Of a stretch of 33,961 nucleotides of DNA, positions 17,101 through 24,378 are shown one piece after another. Position 1 is the first letter of the stretch. Every line of letters starts with the position of its first letter. Made by a program: the position numbers and the translations under genes. Source of the stretch: Chitinophagales bacterium (GTDB taxonomy: Bacteria; Bacteroidota; Bacteroidia; Chitinophagales; Saprospiraceae); NCBI GenBank assembly GCA_013298845.1, contig JAAFJN010000046.1:1-33961 (forward strand), written 5' to 3'. Under the pieces are notes generated by a model that saw only the letters and a program-made list of their open reading frames with translations, was not told the DNA's origin and made no database searches.

Positions 17101-20100
17101 GTGTATCAGCCGGGCCAAAATCTCCAAATGTCTTTGGGTAGTGCCATTAAAGATTTCAACGCTTTGGTATTTTTACAACGCCAGCACCAAGCAGATGTGG
17201 TATCGTGGAATACCGTCACCGGTACTGCCACCAAAACCTTTGGCATCACCGAAGACGACCGGGGCGGCATGTCGGTATCCTGGATTGGCATTCACGGAAA
17301 CCGCTCCTACGTGGGTACCTATAATATTAATGTGCCGTATTCCAACAAGGAACTCGACGTAAAATTTGAGACATTCCGGGATAAATTGCAGCCGGGCAGT
17401 AAAGAAGAATGGCGTTTACGCATCAGTGGGCCGGGCAAGGAAAAGGCCGCCGCTGAAGTATTGGCCGCCATGTACGACGCGTCGTTGGACCAATATTTAC
17501 CGTTTAACTGGTCCTTTTCGCCCTATTCGCAGGCTTGGTTTAATGCACCATTCCCCAACGGCACCGACGGCGTTACCGGTCGCAATTACCTTTACCACCG
17601 CTACCGCTGGAATGGACCTTCCGTTGAGGAGCGTATGTACCCCGAATTGCGGTATCTCAACCAATACTATATTGCTTATGCCGCCTCCGCGCCCATGATG
17701 CGCAGTGCCGCACCGGGCATGGAAATCCAGAAAAAAAGTATGCCGGAAGGAGCAGGTGGTAATGGTCGGGCCAGAATGGAGGATGCCGAAGAAAAACTGG
17801 AGGTAGTGCGCAACGACATGAGTGCGCCTCCGGCTCCGCCCGCACCCGCCGAACAATCGCCTTATCCGGCGCAAATTCGGCGTAATTTGCAGGAAACGGT
17901 CTTCTTCTACCCCGAACTCCGCACCGATGCCAACGGCGACGTGCTCCTCAAGTTTACGATGAACGAAGCCCTTACCCGCTGGAAATTGCAGGTGTTGGCC
18001 CACACCACGGACCTGAAATACGCCGTGGCCCAAAAAACAGTCGTCACCCAAAAAGACCTGATGATTACCGCCAACGCCCCGCGTTTCCTGCGCGCCGGTG
18101 ACGAAATGGAATTTGCGGCTAAAGTGAGCAACCTCACCGAAAACCCGGCCACCGGTACCGCCAGCCTCGCGCTGATGGACGCTGCCACCATGAAACCTTT
18201 AGAAAAAGAGTTGGGCCTTGTTCAGCCCGTGGTGAATTTCAACGTTCCCGGCAAACAATCCGCCGGAGTGCGTTGGAAAATCACCATCCCCGCCGATTTT
18301 GTGGGTGCCGTCACCTGGCGGATTTTTGCCGACAGCAAAACAGGTCGCGACGGCGAGGAAAACAGCCTGCCCGTGGTGACCAACCGCCAATTGGTGACCG
18401 AAACCCTGCCCATGGCGGTACGCGGCAACCAGGATAAAGTGTTTCAGTTTGGCCCTTTACCCGCTTCCGGGTCGCGGACCAACCACCGTTACACCCTCGA
18501 ATTTACGTCAAATCCGGTCTGGTACGCGGTGCAGTCGCTGCCGTACATCATGGAATACCCCCACGAATGCAGCGAACAACTGTTCAGTCGTTTTTACGCC
18601 AATACCTTAGCCAGTTCCGTTACCGAAAAAATGCCCGCCATCCGGCGCGTGTATGAGCGTTGGAAAGGCACGCCGGCAATGGCGTCGAACCTGAGCAAAA
18701 ATCAGGAACTCAAAAACGCGCTTCTGGAAGAAACACCCTGGGTCATGGATGCGCAAAACGAAACGCAGCAAAAACAAAACATTGCGCTGTTGTTCGACAT
18801 GAACCGTATGGCCAACGAAAAAGTCTCCATTTTGAAAAAACTCGGCGAGCGACAACAAAATGACGGCGGATTCCCCTGGTTTCCGGGCGCAAACACCAGT
18901 TGGTACATCACCCAACACATTATGTGTGGGTTGGCGCACCTCGACCGCTTAAATGCCTTTAAACCGATGGAAGACCCCGACGCGATGGTGATGTTGGAAA
19001 AAGGGCTTGACTACTGCGATAAACAGGCCGAAAGAGCGTACGCCGAACTGGAAAAACAAGTGGCCAAAGGTACTGCCAAATGGGACGATGACCACCTCGG
19101 CGGTTTGGAGATTCAATACCTCTACCTCCGCTCCTTTTACCCGGTCGTACAAGAATCTCAAGCGTTTTCTTATTACAAAAAACAGATCGGGAAATTCTGG
19201 ACAAGTAAAAGTTTACACGAACAGGGATTACTTGCATTGGTATCGCATCGCATTGGAGATAAGGCCGTTGCCCAACAAATTGTCAAATCGCTGGAAGAAC
19301 GCGCCACCATTAAAGAGGAAATGGGCATGTATTGGCCCAACAACTGGGGCATGTACTGGTATCAATTGCCCATCGAGACGCAAGCCATCATGGTGGAAGT
19401 GTTTAACGAGGTGGCCAATAACCGAACCGCCGTGGATAACCTTCGCATCTGGTTGTTAAAAAACAAACAAACCAACCGTTGGGAAAGCACCAAAGCCACC
19501 GCCGAAGCCATTTATGCGTTGCTGCTAACGGGCGATAACTGGCTCGCCGAAACCAAACCCGTATCCATTTCGTTGGGCAACCAAAAAATTAACCCCAAAG
19601 AAGTAGAAGCCGGCAGCGGTTATTTTAAACAAGAATGGATGGGTAGCGACATCAAAAATTCGTGGAACGAGGTGTCCGTTAAAAACCCCAATCCCAATAT
19701 CGTTTGGGGCGCCGCTTATCGCCAGTATTTTGAAGATTTGGACAAAATTACCACGTTCAAAAAAACCGGCCTCACACTGGAGCGCGGTATTTTCCTCGAA
19801 CGCAATTCGGATACCGGCCCCGTGCTGGTTCCGCTGAAAGATGGCGATAAAATAAAGGTGGGTGATAAACTTAAAGTGCGCGTGGAAATTCGCTGCGACC
19901 GCGCCATGGAGTTTGTACACCTCAAAGACATGCGTCCGGCGGGTTGCGAACCCACTAATGTGATCAGTTCGTACAAATACCAGGGTGGTCTGGGGTATTA
20001 CGAAAGCACCAAAGATTTGGCCACCCATTTCTTTATGGACTATCTACCGCGGGGGACATTTGTGCTGGAATATCCGTTGGTGGCTTCGCACAAAGGCAAT

Positions 20101-20187
20101 ATGTCGTTTGGCATTGCTTCGCTTCAATCCATGTATGCTCCCGAATTCACCTCTCATTCGGGTGGAATCAGAATTATTATCGAATAA
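14146..20187 (+). CDS. Alpha-2-macroglobulin family lipoprotein with thioester motif
   Basis: This is a very large protein of 2013 residues. The N-terminus is a lipoprotein signal with lipobox L-T-A-C (Cys21). An N-terminal helical, repeat-like region reaches about residue 400. The macroglobulin MG2 signature F-F-T-D-R-T-L-Y-R-P-G-Q lies near 603-614, and the next MG domain starts at V-E-E-Y-K-R-P-K-F near 695. A low-complexity Met/Gly/Pro/Ala-rich stretch (about 1185-1245) precedes E-T-V-F-F-Y-P-E-L, the usual start of the A2M core. The thioester motif C1475-S-E-Q1478 is intact, in the helical thioester domain. Bacterial relatives are thought to trap attacking proteases at the cell envelope. 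A pbpC gene, the usual partner in Proteobacteria, is absent. Confidence 0.93.
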   Translation: MHILTKSTTWVTILALLLTACSLFNKNKTQNISTMTGDYPAEWKIVDSLLAQQLPKSALEKVESILTRARSENNTEQTLKAVIHQANIIQDTEEDGWKKAFVILETEEKTSQQPAKSILQSVLAHKYADYLSNNGWNLSQRTPIPDGEGGDMSTWSAAQLEQKIVTLYLGSVQESALLANSPVQNYPELISKGRRDTLDQKQLRPTLLDVLSQKAIDYLRNERSYLNEPVYAFVLDQTAAFAQPEAFASAVFESKDLNSGKWRTLQLFQQLTSAHLKNGNNGALLTLTLQRLQFALQNSNRNDRNQLYAQALEQALDRWKSSEGSTEIMYAQAMHVGNEKTSPTPEQNSAASKKAVAICQKAIAAYPNSYGAKQCNILLNGLKKPSLNVQSEEHLVPEQPNLLSVIYKNVASGSWKIVAVKDRNRTASTRRSDEDYLQKLFARPAVASSVFNVKDPEDYLEHTTELALPALPVGRYAIFISDKKVPASFDDVSDFAMFTCTNMASIGVRHLTEASTEFWLVNRQTGQAMPGVQAALIQEYWENNFMAQKTVQTYVTNKDGKITIEGNDKRNLSLVYTMGKDTFDSGSVYNYYEDDSPAQNYVEFFTDRTLYRPGQLVYFKGIVLRRDEKGRPSIQPKTSVTVVLRDANDQERERVTLTANQFGTFNGAFTLPTGGLTGSFTLSGIDGAYGTNYFQVEEYKRPKFEVSFEAPEGSYRLNDEVTVKGAATNYAGNPTDGATVNWRVFRRTWTPSWWYRCGGGWFDDYGQEVAMGTAVTNAEGKFEVRFKAIPNAEPEDKYPPAFEYEISADVTDNTGETRSSMTSVRVGKDAFVLNNNLEKVTILDSLKTTEILANNLADQKVNAKGTIRLQKLDAPQRFFKRRLFTEPDITTIDEKTFRQLFPDVAWNGEHLEKNWKPVGSPLTYSFDTQVSNKVDLMAQQPTPGYYKITMEARDAQGAVIRSEKVVEIRKSALDFVEPAGLVEEKVYQPGQNLQMSLGSAIKDFNALVFLQRQHQADVVSWNTVTGTATKTFGITEDDRGGMSVSWIGIHGNRSYVGTYNINVPYSNKELDVKFETFRDKLQPGSKEEWRLRISGPGKEKAAAEVLAAMYDASLDQYLPFNWSFSPYSQAWFNAPFPNGTDGVTGRNYLYHRYRWNGPSVEERMYPELRYLNQYYIAYAASAPMMRSAAPGMEIQKKSMPEGAGGNGRARMEDAEEKLEVVRNDMSAPPAPPAPAEQSPYPAQIRRNLQETVFFYPELRTDANGDVLLKFTMNEALTRWKLQVLAHTTDLKYAVAQKTVVTQKDLMITANAPRFLRAGDEMEFAAKVSNLTENPATGTASLALMDAATMKPLEKELGLVQPVVNFNVPGKQSAGVRWKITIPADFVGAVTWRIFADSKTGRDGEENSLPVVTNRQLVTETLPMAVRGNQDKVFQFGPLPASGSRTNHRYTLEFTSNPVWYAVQSLPYIMEYPHECSEQLFSRFYANTLASSVTEKMPAIRRVYERWKGTPAMASNLSKNQELKNALLEETPWVMDAQNETQQKQNIALLFDMNRMANEKVSILKKLGERQQNDGGFPWFPGANTSWYITQHIMCGLAHLDRLNAFKPMEDPDAMVMLEKGLDYCDKQAERAYAELEKQVAKGTAKWDDDHLGGLEIQYLYLRSFYPVVQESQAFSYYKKQIGKFWTSKSLHEQGLLALVSHRIGDKAVAQQIVKSLEERATIKEEMGMYWPNNWGMYWYQLPIETQAIMVEVFNEVANNRTAVDNLRIWLLKNKQTNRWESTKATAEAIYALLLTGDNWLAETKPVSISLGNQKINPKEVEAGSGYFKQEWMGSDIKNSWNEVSVKNPNPNIVWGAAYRQYFEDLDKITTFKKTGLTLERGIFLERNSDTGPVLVPLKDGDKIKVGDKLKVRVEIRCDRAMEFVHLKDMRPAGCEPTNVISSYKYQGGLGYYESTKDLATHFFMDYLPRGTFVLEYPLVASHKGNMSFGIASLQSMYAPEFTSHSGGIRIIIE

Positions 20188-20233
20188 TTAGGAATAAAAG
20201 GCGCATCAAAAATCGCAATTTTTAGCGTATTTT

Positions 20234-20299
20234 AGGCTGATATTTTTTTCATAAAAAATTGATTACTAATTTTTTGTGAAAAATATCAGCCTATTTTTT
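20234..20299 (+). terminator. Long-stem terminator after the macroglobulin gene
   Basis: The left arm at 20234-20260 begins AGGCTGATATTTTT and the right arm at 20268-20292 ends AAAAATATCAGCCT. They pair over about 25 bp with one G-T wobble and a two-base bulge, around a seven-base loop (GATTACT). ATTTTTTT follows directly, as expected for a rho-independent terminator. It lies 46 bp after the macroglobulin stop. Confidence 0.75.
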
Positions 20300-20416
20300 T
20301 AGTGACAAATTGGCGTTTATGTACTTTTCCAGGAACTCGCTTCGTCCGATGTTTGTATCATCAAAAGCGGCTCTAATCCAAATTTTATTCACGAACTACT
20401 ACTTATCACAAGGGTT

Positions 20417-21097
20417 ATGGAAAATTCAAACAAAATTCAACTGCTTAGTCGGATGCCGATCCTTGCCCCTCTGCAACCTTCCGAAATCGAGCAATTGGCA
20501 AATGCTACCCAATTCAAAAAAATCAATCGTTTCCACTTCATCTATATGCCGGATGAAAAATCGGAGTACCTGTATTTTTTGCTGAAAGGTAAAATCAAAA
20601 TTGGTACTTTTTCGATGGATGGTCGCGAGGTCATCAAAGAGATTCTTCAACCCGAGCAACCGTTTGGCGATATGGCTTTGGCCGGTGAAACCAAACGCGG
20701 TGATTTTGCCCAGGCAATGGGCGAAGAAGTGGAAATACTCGCTGTACGCATGGCCGATTTCCGTCAAATGATGCAATCTAACCCACAACTGATGTTTTCT
20801 TGTTTGCAACACCTCAATCAGCGCCTTGCAAGAGTAGAAGAGCGCCTCGCTTCCTTGGTTTTGAAAGATGCCCGCGAACGTATTATCGAGTTTTTGCTCG
20901 ATTCAGCGGGCCGCGAAGGCCGCAAAGTAGGTTATGAAACTCTGGTAAAACATCAATTAACGCAACAGGAAATCGCAAATTTAACTGGAACGAGCCGCCA
21001 GACTGTAACATCAGTTTTGAATGATTTGCGCAAATCCAATCTTATTTATTTCAACCGCAATAGTATCCTTATTCGCGATATTCAGCGGCTAGCGTAA
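20417..21097 (+). CDS. Crp/Fnr-family transcriptional regulator
   Basis: This 226-residue protein has an N-terminal cyclic-nucleotide-binding-type beta-barrel (about 15-130, with Y-L-Y-F-L-L-K-G-K-I-K-I and P-F-G-D-M-A-L-A-G-E) and a long dimerisation helix. A C-terminal winged helix follows, with L-T-Q-Q-E-I-A-N-L-T-G-T-S-R-Q-T-V-T near 175-192. The barrel lacks the R-S-A phosphate-binding motif of cAMP-responsive CRP at the usual place (G-E-T-K-R-G-D-F instead), and there is no N-terminal Cys cluster as in Fnr, so the signal is unknown. It stands alone between two terminators, so it is probably transcribed on its own. Confidence 0.93.
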   Translation: MENSNKIQLLSRMPILAPLQPSEIEQLANATQFKKINRFHFIYMPDEKSEYLYFLLKGKIKIGTFSMDGREVIKEILQPEQPFGDMALAGETKRGDFAQAMGEEVEILAVRMADFRQMMQSNPQLMFSCLQHLNQRLARVEERLASLVLKDARERIIEFLLDSAGREGRKVGYETLVKHQLTQQEIANLTGTSRQTVTSVLNDLRKSNLIYFNRNSILIRDIQRLA

Positions 21098-21124
21098 TCC
21101 AACGTCTAATTTCGGAAAAAAAAT

Positions 21125-21159
21125 AAAAGCCTGATGGAACTGCTCCATTGGGCTTTTTT
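21125..21159 (+). terminator. Rho-independent terminator after the Crp/Fnr gene
   Basis: AAAAGCCTGATGGA (21125-21138) pairs with TCCATTGGGCTTTT (21144-21157) over 14 bp with two G-T wobbles, around a five-base loop, and runs into six T residues (21154-21159). It lies 28 bp after the stop codon. Confidence 0.8.
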
Positions 21160-21200
21160 AGTTCAGCAATGCAGTATTTATAAAACAAACACTAACAGTT

Positions 21201-24041
21201 ATGTACACAAAACGCTTTTTTACACTTTGGTTCATTGCCTTTATGGTATTGAACGTTTTTCAGGCCAAAGCCACCACTTATCAGTTTAATTCCACCTTTG
21301 GCAACTGGTCCAATAGCGCATATTGGCTGCCCGTAGGGGTGCCGGGGGCGGGTGATACCGTCATTGTCAATATTTCGGGCGGAAGCACCCTCATTTTGGA
21401 TATTGATGTTACGGTGAATACCCTGATTATCGAAAATCTTTCACAAATCAGTGGCTCCATTGACGGCACTACTACCCACACATTAACCATTACCAACCGG
21501 TTATTGAGCAAATTTAGCCCGGTTATTGGTTGTAATATAGTGATTGGGCAAAATGCCACCGCTACCCTTAACAACCAAAACTTCAGTTCTCCGTACGCGG
21601 GTATTAACATCTACGCGGATCTCATCATTAACGGCACGATGGAAACCGACATTGAGTTTTTGTCGGCTACCCGTATGGTGATTAATGGCACCCTAACGCA
21701 CGGCAAAGGCCACCTGGGCGGCCAAATTACCATTAATCCCGGTGCCGTGCTGAACTTAAACAGCCCCACCAAACTCGTGGACCTCGGTCGGCTGCTCAAC
21801 AAAGGCACGTTTAACTGGCAGGCGGGTGAGATTAGTGCCTACAGCGATATTCGCAACGAAGGCACCTGGAACATTAGCAGCAACGCCAGTTTGGTCAACG
21901 AAGAACTATTTCAAAACAGCCCCATCGAAAACGTGGGTATTATTCGGGTAAATGCCGCCGTTACAACGTTGTCACTGAACAAGCGCCTGGTCAACGAAGG
22001 CACCATCGAACTGCTGGGGCCTACCCGGCTTGGTCTGCTCGCTTTGCTCAATAAAAGTAGCATCAGCGGCCCGGCGGGCAGTACCGTCGAATTGTCGGGC
22101 TATTATTTCAGCACCGGCAACAAATTGGAGGCCAATTCCAGTCTCAACGTGGATACGCTGCGGACCAAGTATTTAACCGAATTGAACATTCGCCCCGGTG
22201 CTAATATCAACACCATCAAATACTTTGATTTCGACGCCGGTCCGGTTCAGTTGGGTTTGGTGTTGCCACCCGCTGTCCGGTATCGCATCAATGCACAGGT
22301 AGTTTTAGAAAACAACCAGTCCTTTAGCGGTCCGGTGGAAATTGGAGGTAGTTTTGACGGTCCGTACACCGTCACCTTCAACACCACGGAGGCGCGCTGG
22401 AGCAACGCCACGTTCAGCAATAACCTGACGGAAATTACGGCAACGGCGGCTGTGGAGATGAAAAACGCACAGGTACGGTCGTTGTTGAACAACGGGACCC
22501 TTAACTGGACCGAAAGCGGCAATATGCAAGTGGGCGAACCCGGCATTGTGAACAACGGCACGTTTAGTGTTTCGGCCGCAAAAGCCATCATGTACGGCAG
22601 CAGCATGAGTACAACGGCCGATAACTTTGTGAACAATGGCATTTTCAACTACAACTACCCCGCCGGTGGTGGCGTGTTGGAAGCCTATAGCTGCGGTCTG
22701 ACGAACGAAAATGAAATCAACGTGGGCGCAGTTGATACCTTGCGGTGGGCCGGACCGTTGGTGCAAAAAGACCGTTTGCTGGGTCAAAGTGGCAGTCAGT
22801 TGGAAGTGTACGCTTCCGTATTGGCGCAATTTATCAACGGCGCCGAAACCAGTGGGTTTGAACGATTGTACGGGCGTATAGCCTACGATATTCGTTTTGA
22901 AGCAGGTTCTATTTTTAGCAATATTCCTAATTTTTTGTTTGAAGACAGCAAATTGGAATCCCGCATTGTACTGCCGCCCAACGCAAATTATACGTTTAAC
23001 CGTTCCTTGTTGCGCCTTACCACGGCATTTCAACCCACTACGCCGCTGTTGATGCAAAATTCGACTGTAGAAGGCAGCGGTAGCGTAAAAATCCTCAATG
23101 CACTGGACTGGCAAGGCGGCACTTTCGACGTACCGCTGCGCATTGATGAAGAAGCAACAGCCAGCATTCGGGAGACTCTGGAACAACGCCCCATTATTTC
23201 TTCGCCGTTTACCAACAACGGTGAAGTCACCCTGAGCGGCGGTATTATCGAAATTAACACGGGCTTTTTTGTAAATAAAGGAACCTGGCAGGTAGCGTCC
23301 GCAGAAGATGTGATTATTGACGGCTTTTCGCCCTTTGGCAATGACGGAACTTTGGCTATTTGTGGTAACCAACCGATACAAATCATTTTTAACGTGCCTT
23401 TTACCAATGCACCCAACGGTACATTCAAGGGTCAAGGGTCGTACACCTTTAACGCGGGATACATCAACAACGGAACCGTAGCACCCGGTTGTTCGCCCGG
23501 CCGACTCGACATCAACAGTGATTTTGAAACCGGAGCGGGTATTGACGTGGAAATTGAAAGCGAAGCCAACGGAGCGCACGATTTCTTTTTCATTAACGGA
23601 GATCTTGAACTTAAAGGCACCTTGCGCGTACTGGTACCCAACGGCGCGGCGCCCGCCGGAGCCATTAAAATCATTGAAACGGCCGGTACCATCAACGGTA
23701 CTTTCAGCAATACCGAGATGCCGCCCGGTTACACCCTTACTTACACGGAAAATGCCGTATTTGTAAACGCCACGGGTTTGGTATCCGCTCCTGATCTTAC
23801 CATCGCAGAAGGTTGGCAGGTAACACCCACCCTCACCACCGATTGGTTGCGCGTATCCACCGATCGCCCGGTGAAATCGGATTTGGTACTGAACATCGTT
23901 GATGTACAGGGCCGGGTGGTATTCACCGGTGTACTCAACGCGTCTTCTGATGTTCTTGATGTGTGGGTGAGCGCATTACAACCCGGTATGTATTTCGTAC
24001 ACGGAAACAATGGTTTATCGGCGCGTTTTGTAAAAATGTAG
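21201..24041 (+). CDS. T9SS-secreted repeat protein with type A sorting domain
   Basis: This is a 946-residue protein with a signal peptide (hydrophobic residues 8-22, likely cleavage after Q-A-K-A). The mature start, N-W-S-N-S-A-Y-W...G-V-P-G-A-G-D-T-V-I-V, resembles the opening strand-turn of many secreted beta-helix proteins. Most of the body consists of short repeats built around N-x-G-T or N-G-T-F/L/W (for example LNKGTFNW, RNEGTWNI, NNGTLNW, NNGTFSV, NKGTWQV, NNGTVAP), which suggest a long right-handed beta-helix or adhesin-like rod. The last roughly 80 residues (D-W-L-R-V...L-Q-P-G-M-Y-F-V...R-F-V-K-M) form a type A sorting domain for the T9SS. It is probably surface-bound or released; no enzyme motif is visible. 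Confidence 0.9.
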   Translation: MYTKRFFTLWFIAFMVLNVFQAKATTYQFNSTFGNWSNSAYWLPVGVPGAGDTVIVNISGGSTLILDIDVTVNTLIIENLSQISGSIDGTTTHTLTITNRLLSKFSPVIGCNIVIGQNATATLNNQNFSSPYAGINIYADLIINGTMETDIEFLSATRMVINGTLTHGKGHLGGQITINPGAVLNLNSPTKLVDLGRLLNKGTFNWQAGEISAYSDIRNEGTWNISSNASLVNEELFQNSPIENVGIIRVNAAVTTLSLNKRLVNEGTIELLGPTRLGLLALLNKSSISGPAGSTVELSGYYFSTGNKLEANSSLNVDTLRTKYLTELNIRPGANINTIKYFDFDAGPVQLGLVLPPAVRYRINAQVVLENNQSFSGPVEIGGSFDGPYTVTFNTTEARWSNATFSNNLTEITATAAVEMKNAQVRSLLNNGTLNWTESGNMQVGEPGIVNNGTFSVSAAKAIMYGSSMSTTADNFVNNGIFNYNYPAGGGVLEAYSCGLTNENEINVGAVDTLRWAGPLVQKDRLLGQSGSQLEVYASVLAQFINGAETSGFERLYGRIAYDIRFEAGSIFSNIPNFLFEDSKLESRIVLPPNANYTFNRSLLRLTTAFQPTTPLLMQNSTVEGSGSVKILNALDWQGGTFDVPLRIDEEATASIRETLEQRPIISSPFTNNGEVTLSGGIIEINTGFFVNKGTWQVASAEDVIIDGFSPFGNDGTLAICGNQPIQIIFNVPFTNAPNGTFKGQGSYTFNAGYINNGTVAPGCSPGRLDINSDFETGAGIDVEIESEANGAHDFFFINGDLELKGTLRVLVPNGAAPAGAIKIIETAGTINGTFSNTEMPPGYTLTYTENAVFVNATGLVSAPDLTIAEGWQVTPTLTTDWLRVSTDRPVKSDLVLNIVDVQGRVVFTGVLNASSDVLDVWVSALQPGMYFVHGNNGLSARFVKM

Positions 24042-24077
24042 TTCGCAGAACAAGCGAAAAAACGAATAGGCTAAGTG

Positions 24078-24111
24078 GCCCGACGGGATTTGTCCCGTCG
24101 GGCTTTTTTTT
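24078..24111 (+). terminator. Rho-independent terminator for the rightward T9SS cargo gene
   Basis: GCCCGACGGGA (24078-24088) pairs perfectly with TCCCGTCGGGC (24093-24103) around a four-base loop, followed by eight T residues. It lies 37 bp after the stop at 24041. Confidence 0.93.
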
Positions 24112-24121
24112 GTCTACCAAC

Positions 24122-24151
24122 AAAAAAACCACCCGGTTGGGACCGGGTGGT
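24122..24151 (-). terminator. Rho-independent terminator for the leftward T9SS cargo gene
   Basis: ACCACCCGGT (24128-24137) pairs perfectly with ACCGGGTGGT (24142-24151) around TGGG. On the minus strand the hairpin is followed by seven T residues (plus-strand A run at 24122-24128), so it stops leftward transcription arriving from the 24379-27267 gene. It lies 227 bp beyond that gene's stop, leaving a long 3' untranslated region. Confidence 0.8.
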
Positions 24152-24194
24152 GTATTAAATCGGTAATTGTGTTTTTCAAAGTCAAGGAGGTGTT

Positions 24195-24371
24195 GTGATC
24201 GGTGTGGGATGGCCACTCTCAGAAGTGGAGAGAGGACTTTTGATCAAACAATCAGTTGTTGGTTTCGGATTAAAAAAAAGCAATCAGTCAATGAGTATGG
24301 ATTCGTGCATGGGATTAAATGAATTGTTGAAGATAACGTCCATGGGAAGGGGCCGTATGCCGGTGGATTAA
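24195..24371 (+). CDS. Doubtful small ORF, 58 codons
   Basis: A frame begins with GTG at 24195, four bases after an AAGGAGG stretch (24184-24190), and ends with TAA at 24369-24371. The predicted 58-residue product contains several Met and Gly residues and no recognisable domain. The Shine-Dalgarno-like sequence is striking because other genes here lack one. Against it: the frame is short, the start is GTG, it lies in the leftward gene's 3' untranslated region, and an open frame of this length is easily random. Apart from this and the two terminators I see nothing else in 24042-24378. Confidence 0.15.
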   Translation: MIGVGWPLSEVERGLLIKQSVVGFGLKKSNQSMSMDSCMGLNELLKITSMGRGRMPVD

Positions 24372-24378
24372 AAGCAAA

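Noticed and set aside
20310-20585. 91-codon frame before and into the Crp/Fnr gene
   Set aside because: It overlaps the Crp/Fnr coding region in another frame, and its N-terminal part lies in the intergenic region.
21700-23500. Recurring short DNA similarity that could suggest a repeat array
   Set aside because: The similarity comes from Asn-Gly-Thr protein repeats at irregular spacing; there are no identical direct repeats with unique spacers as in a CRISPR array.
22305-23579. 424-codon minus-strand frame
   Set aside because: Unusually long, but antisense to the repeat-rich T9SS cargo gene. Its length follows from the repeated Asn/Gly/Thr codons on the other strand, and no signal, domain or start context supports it.
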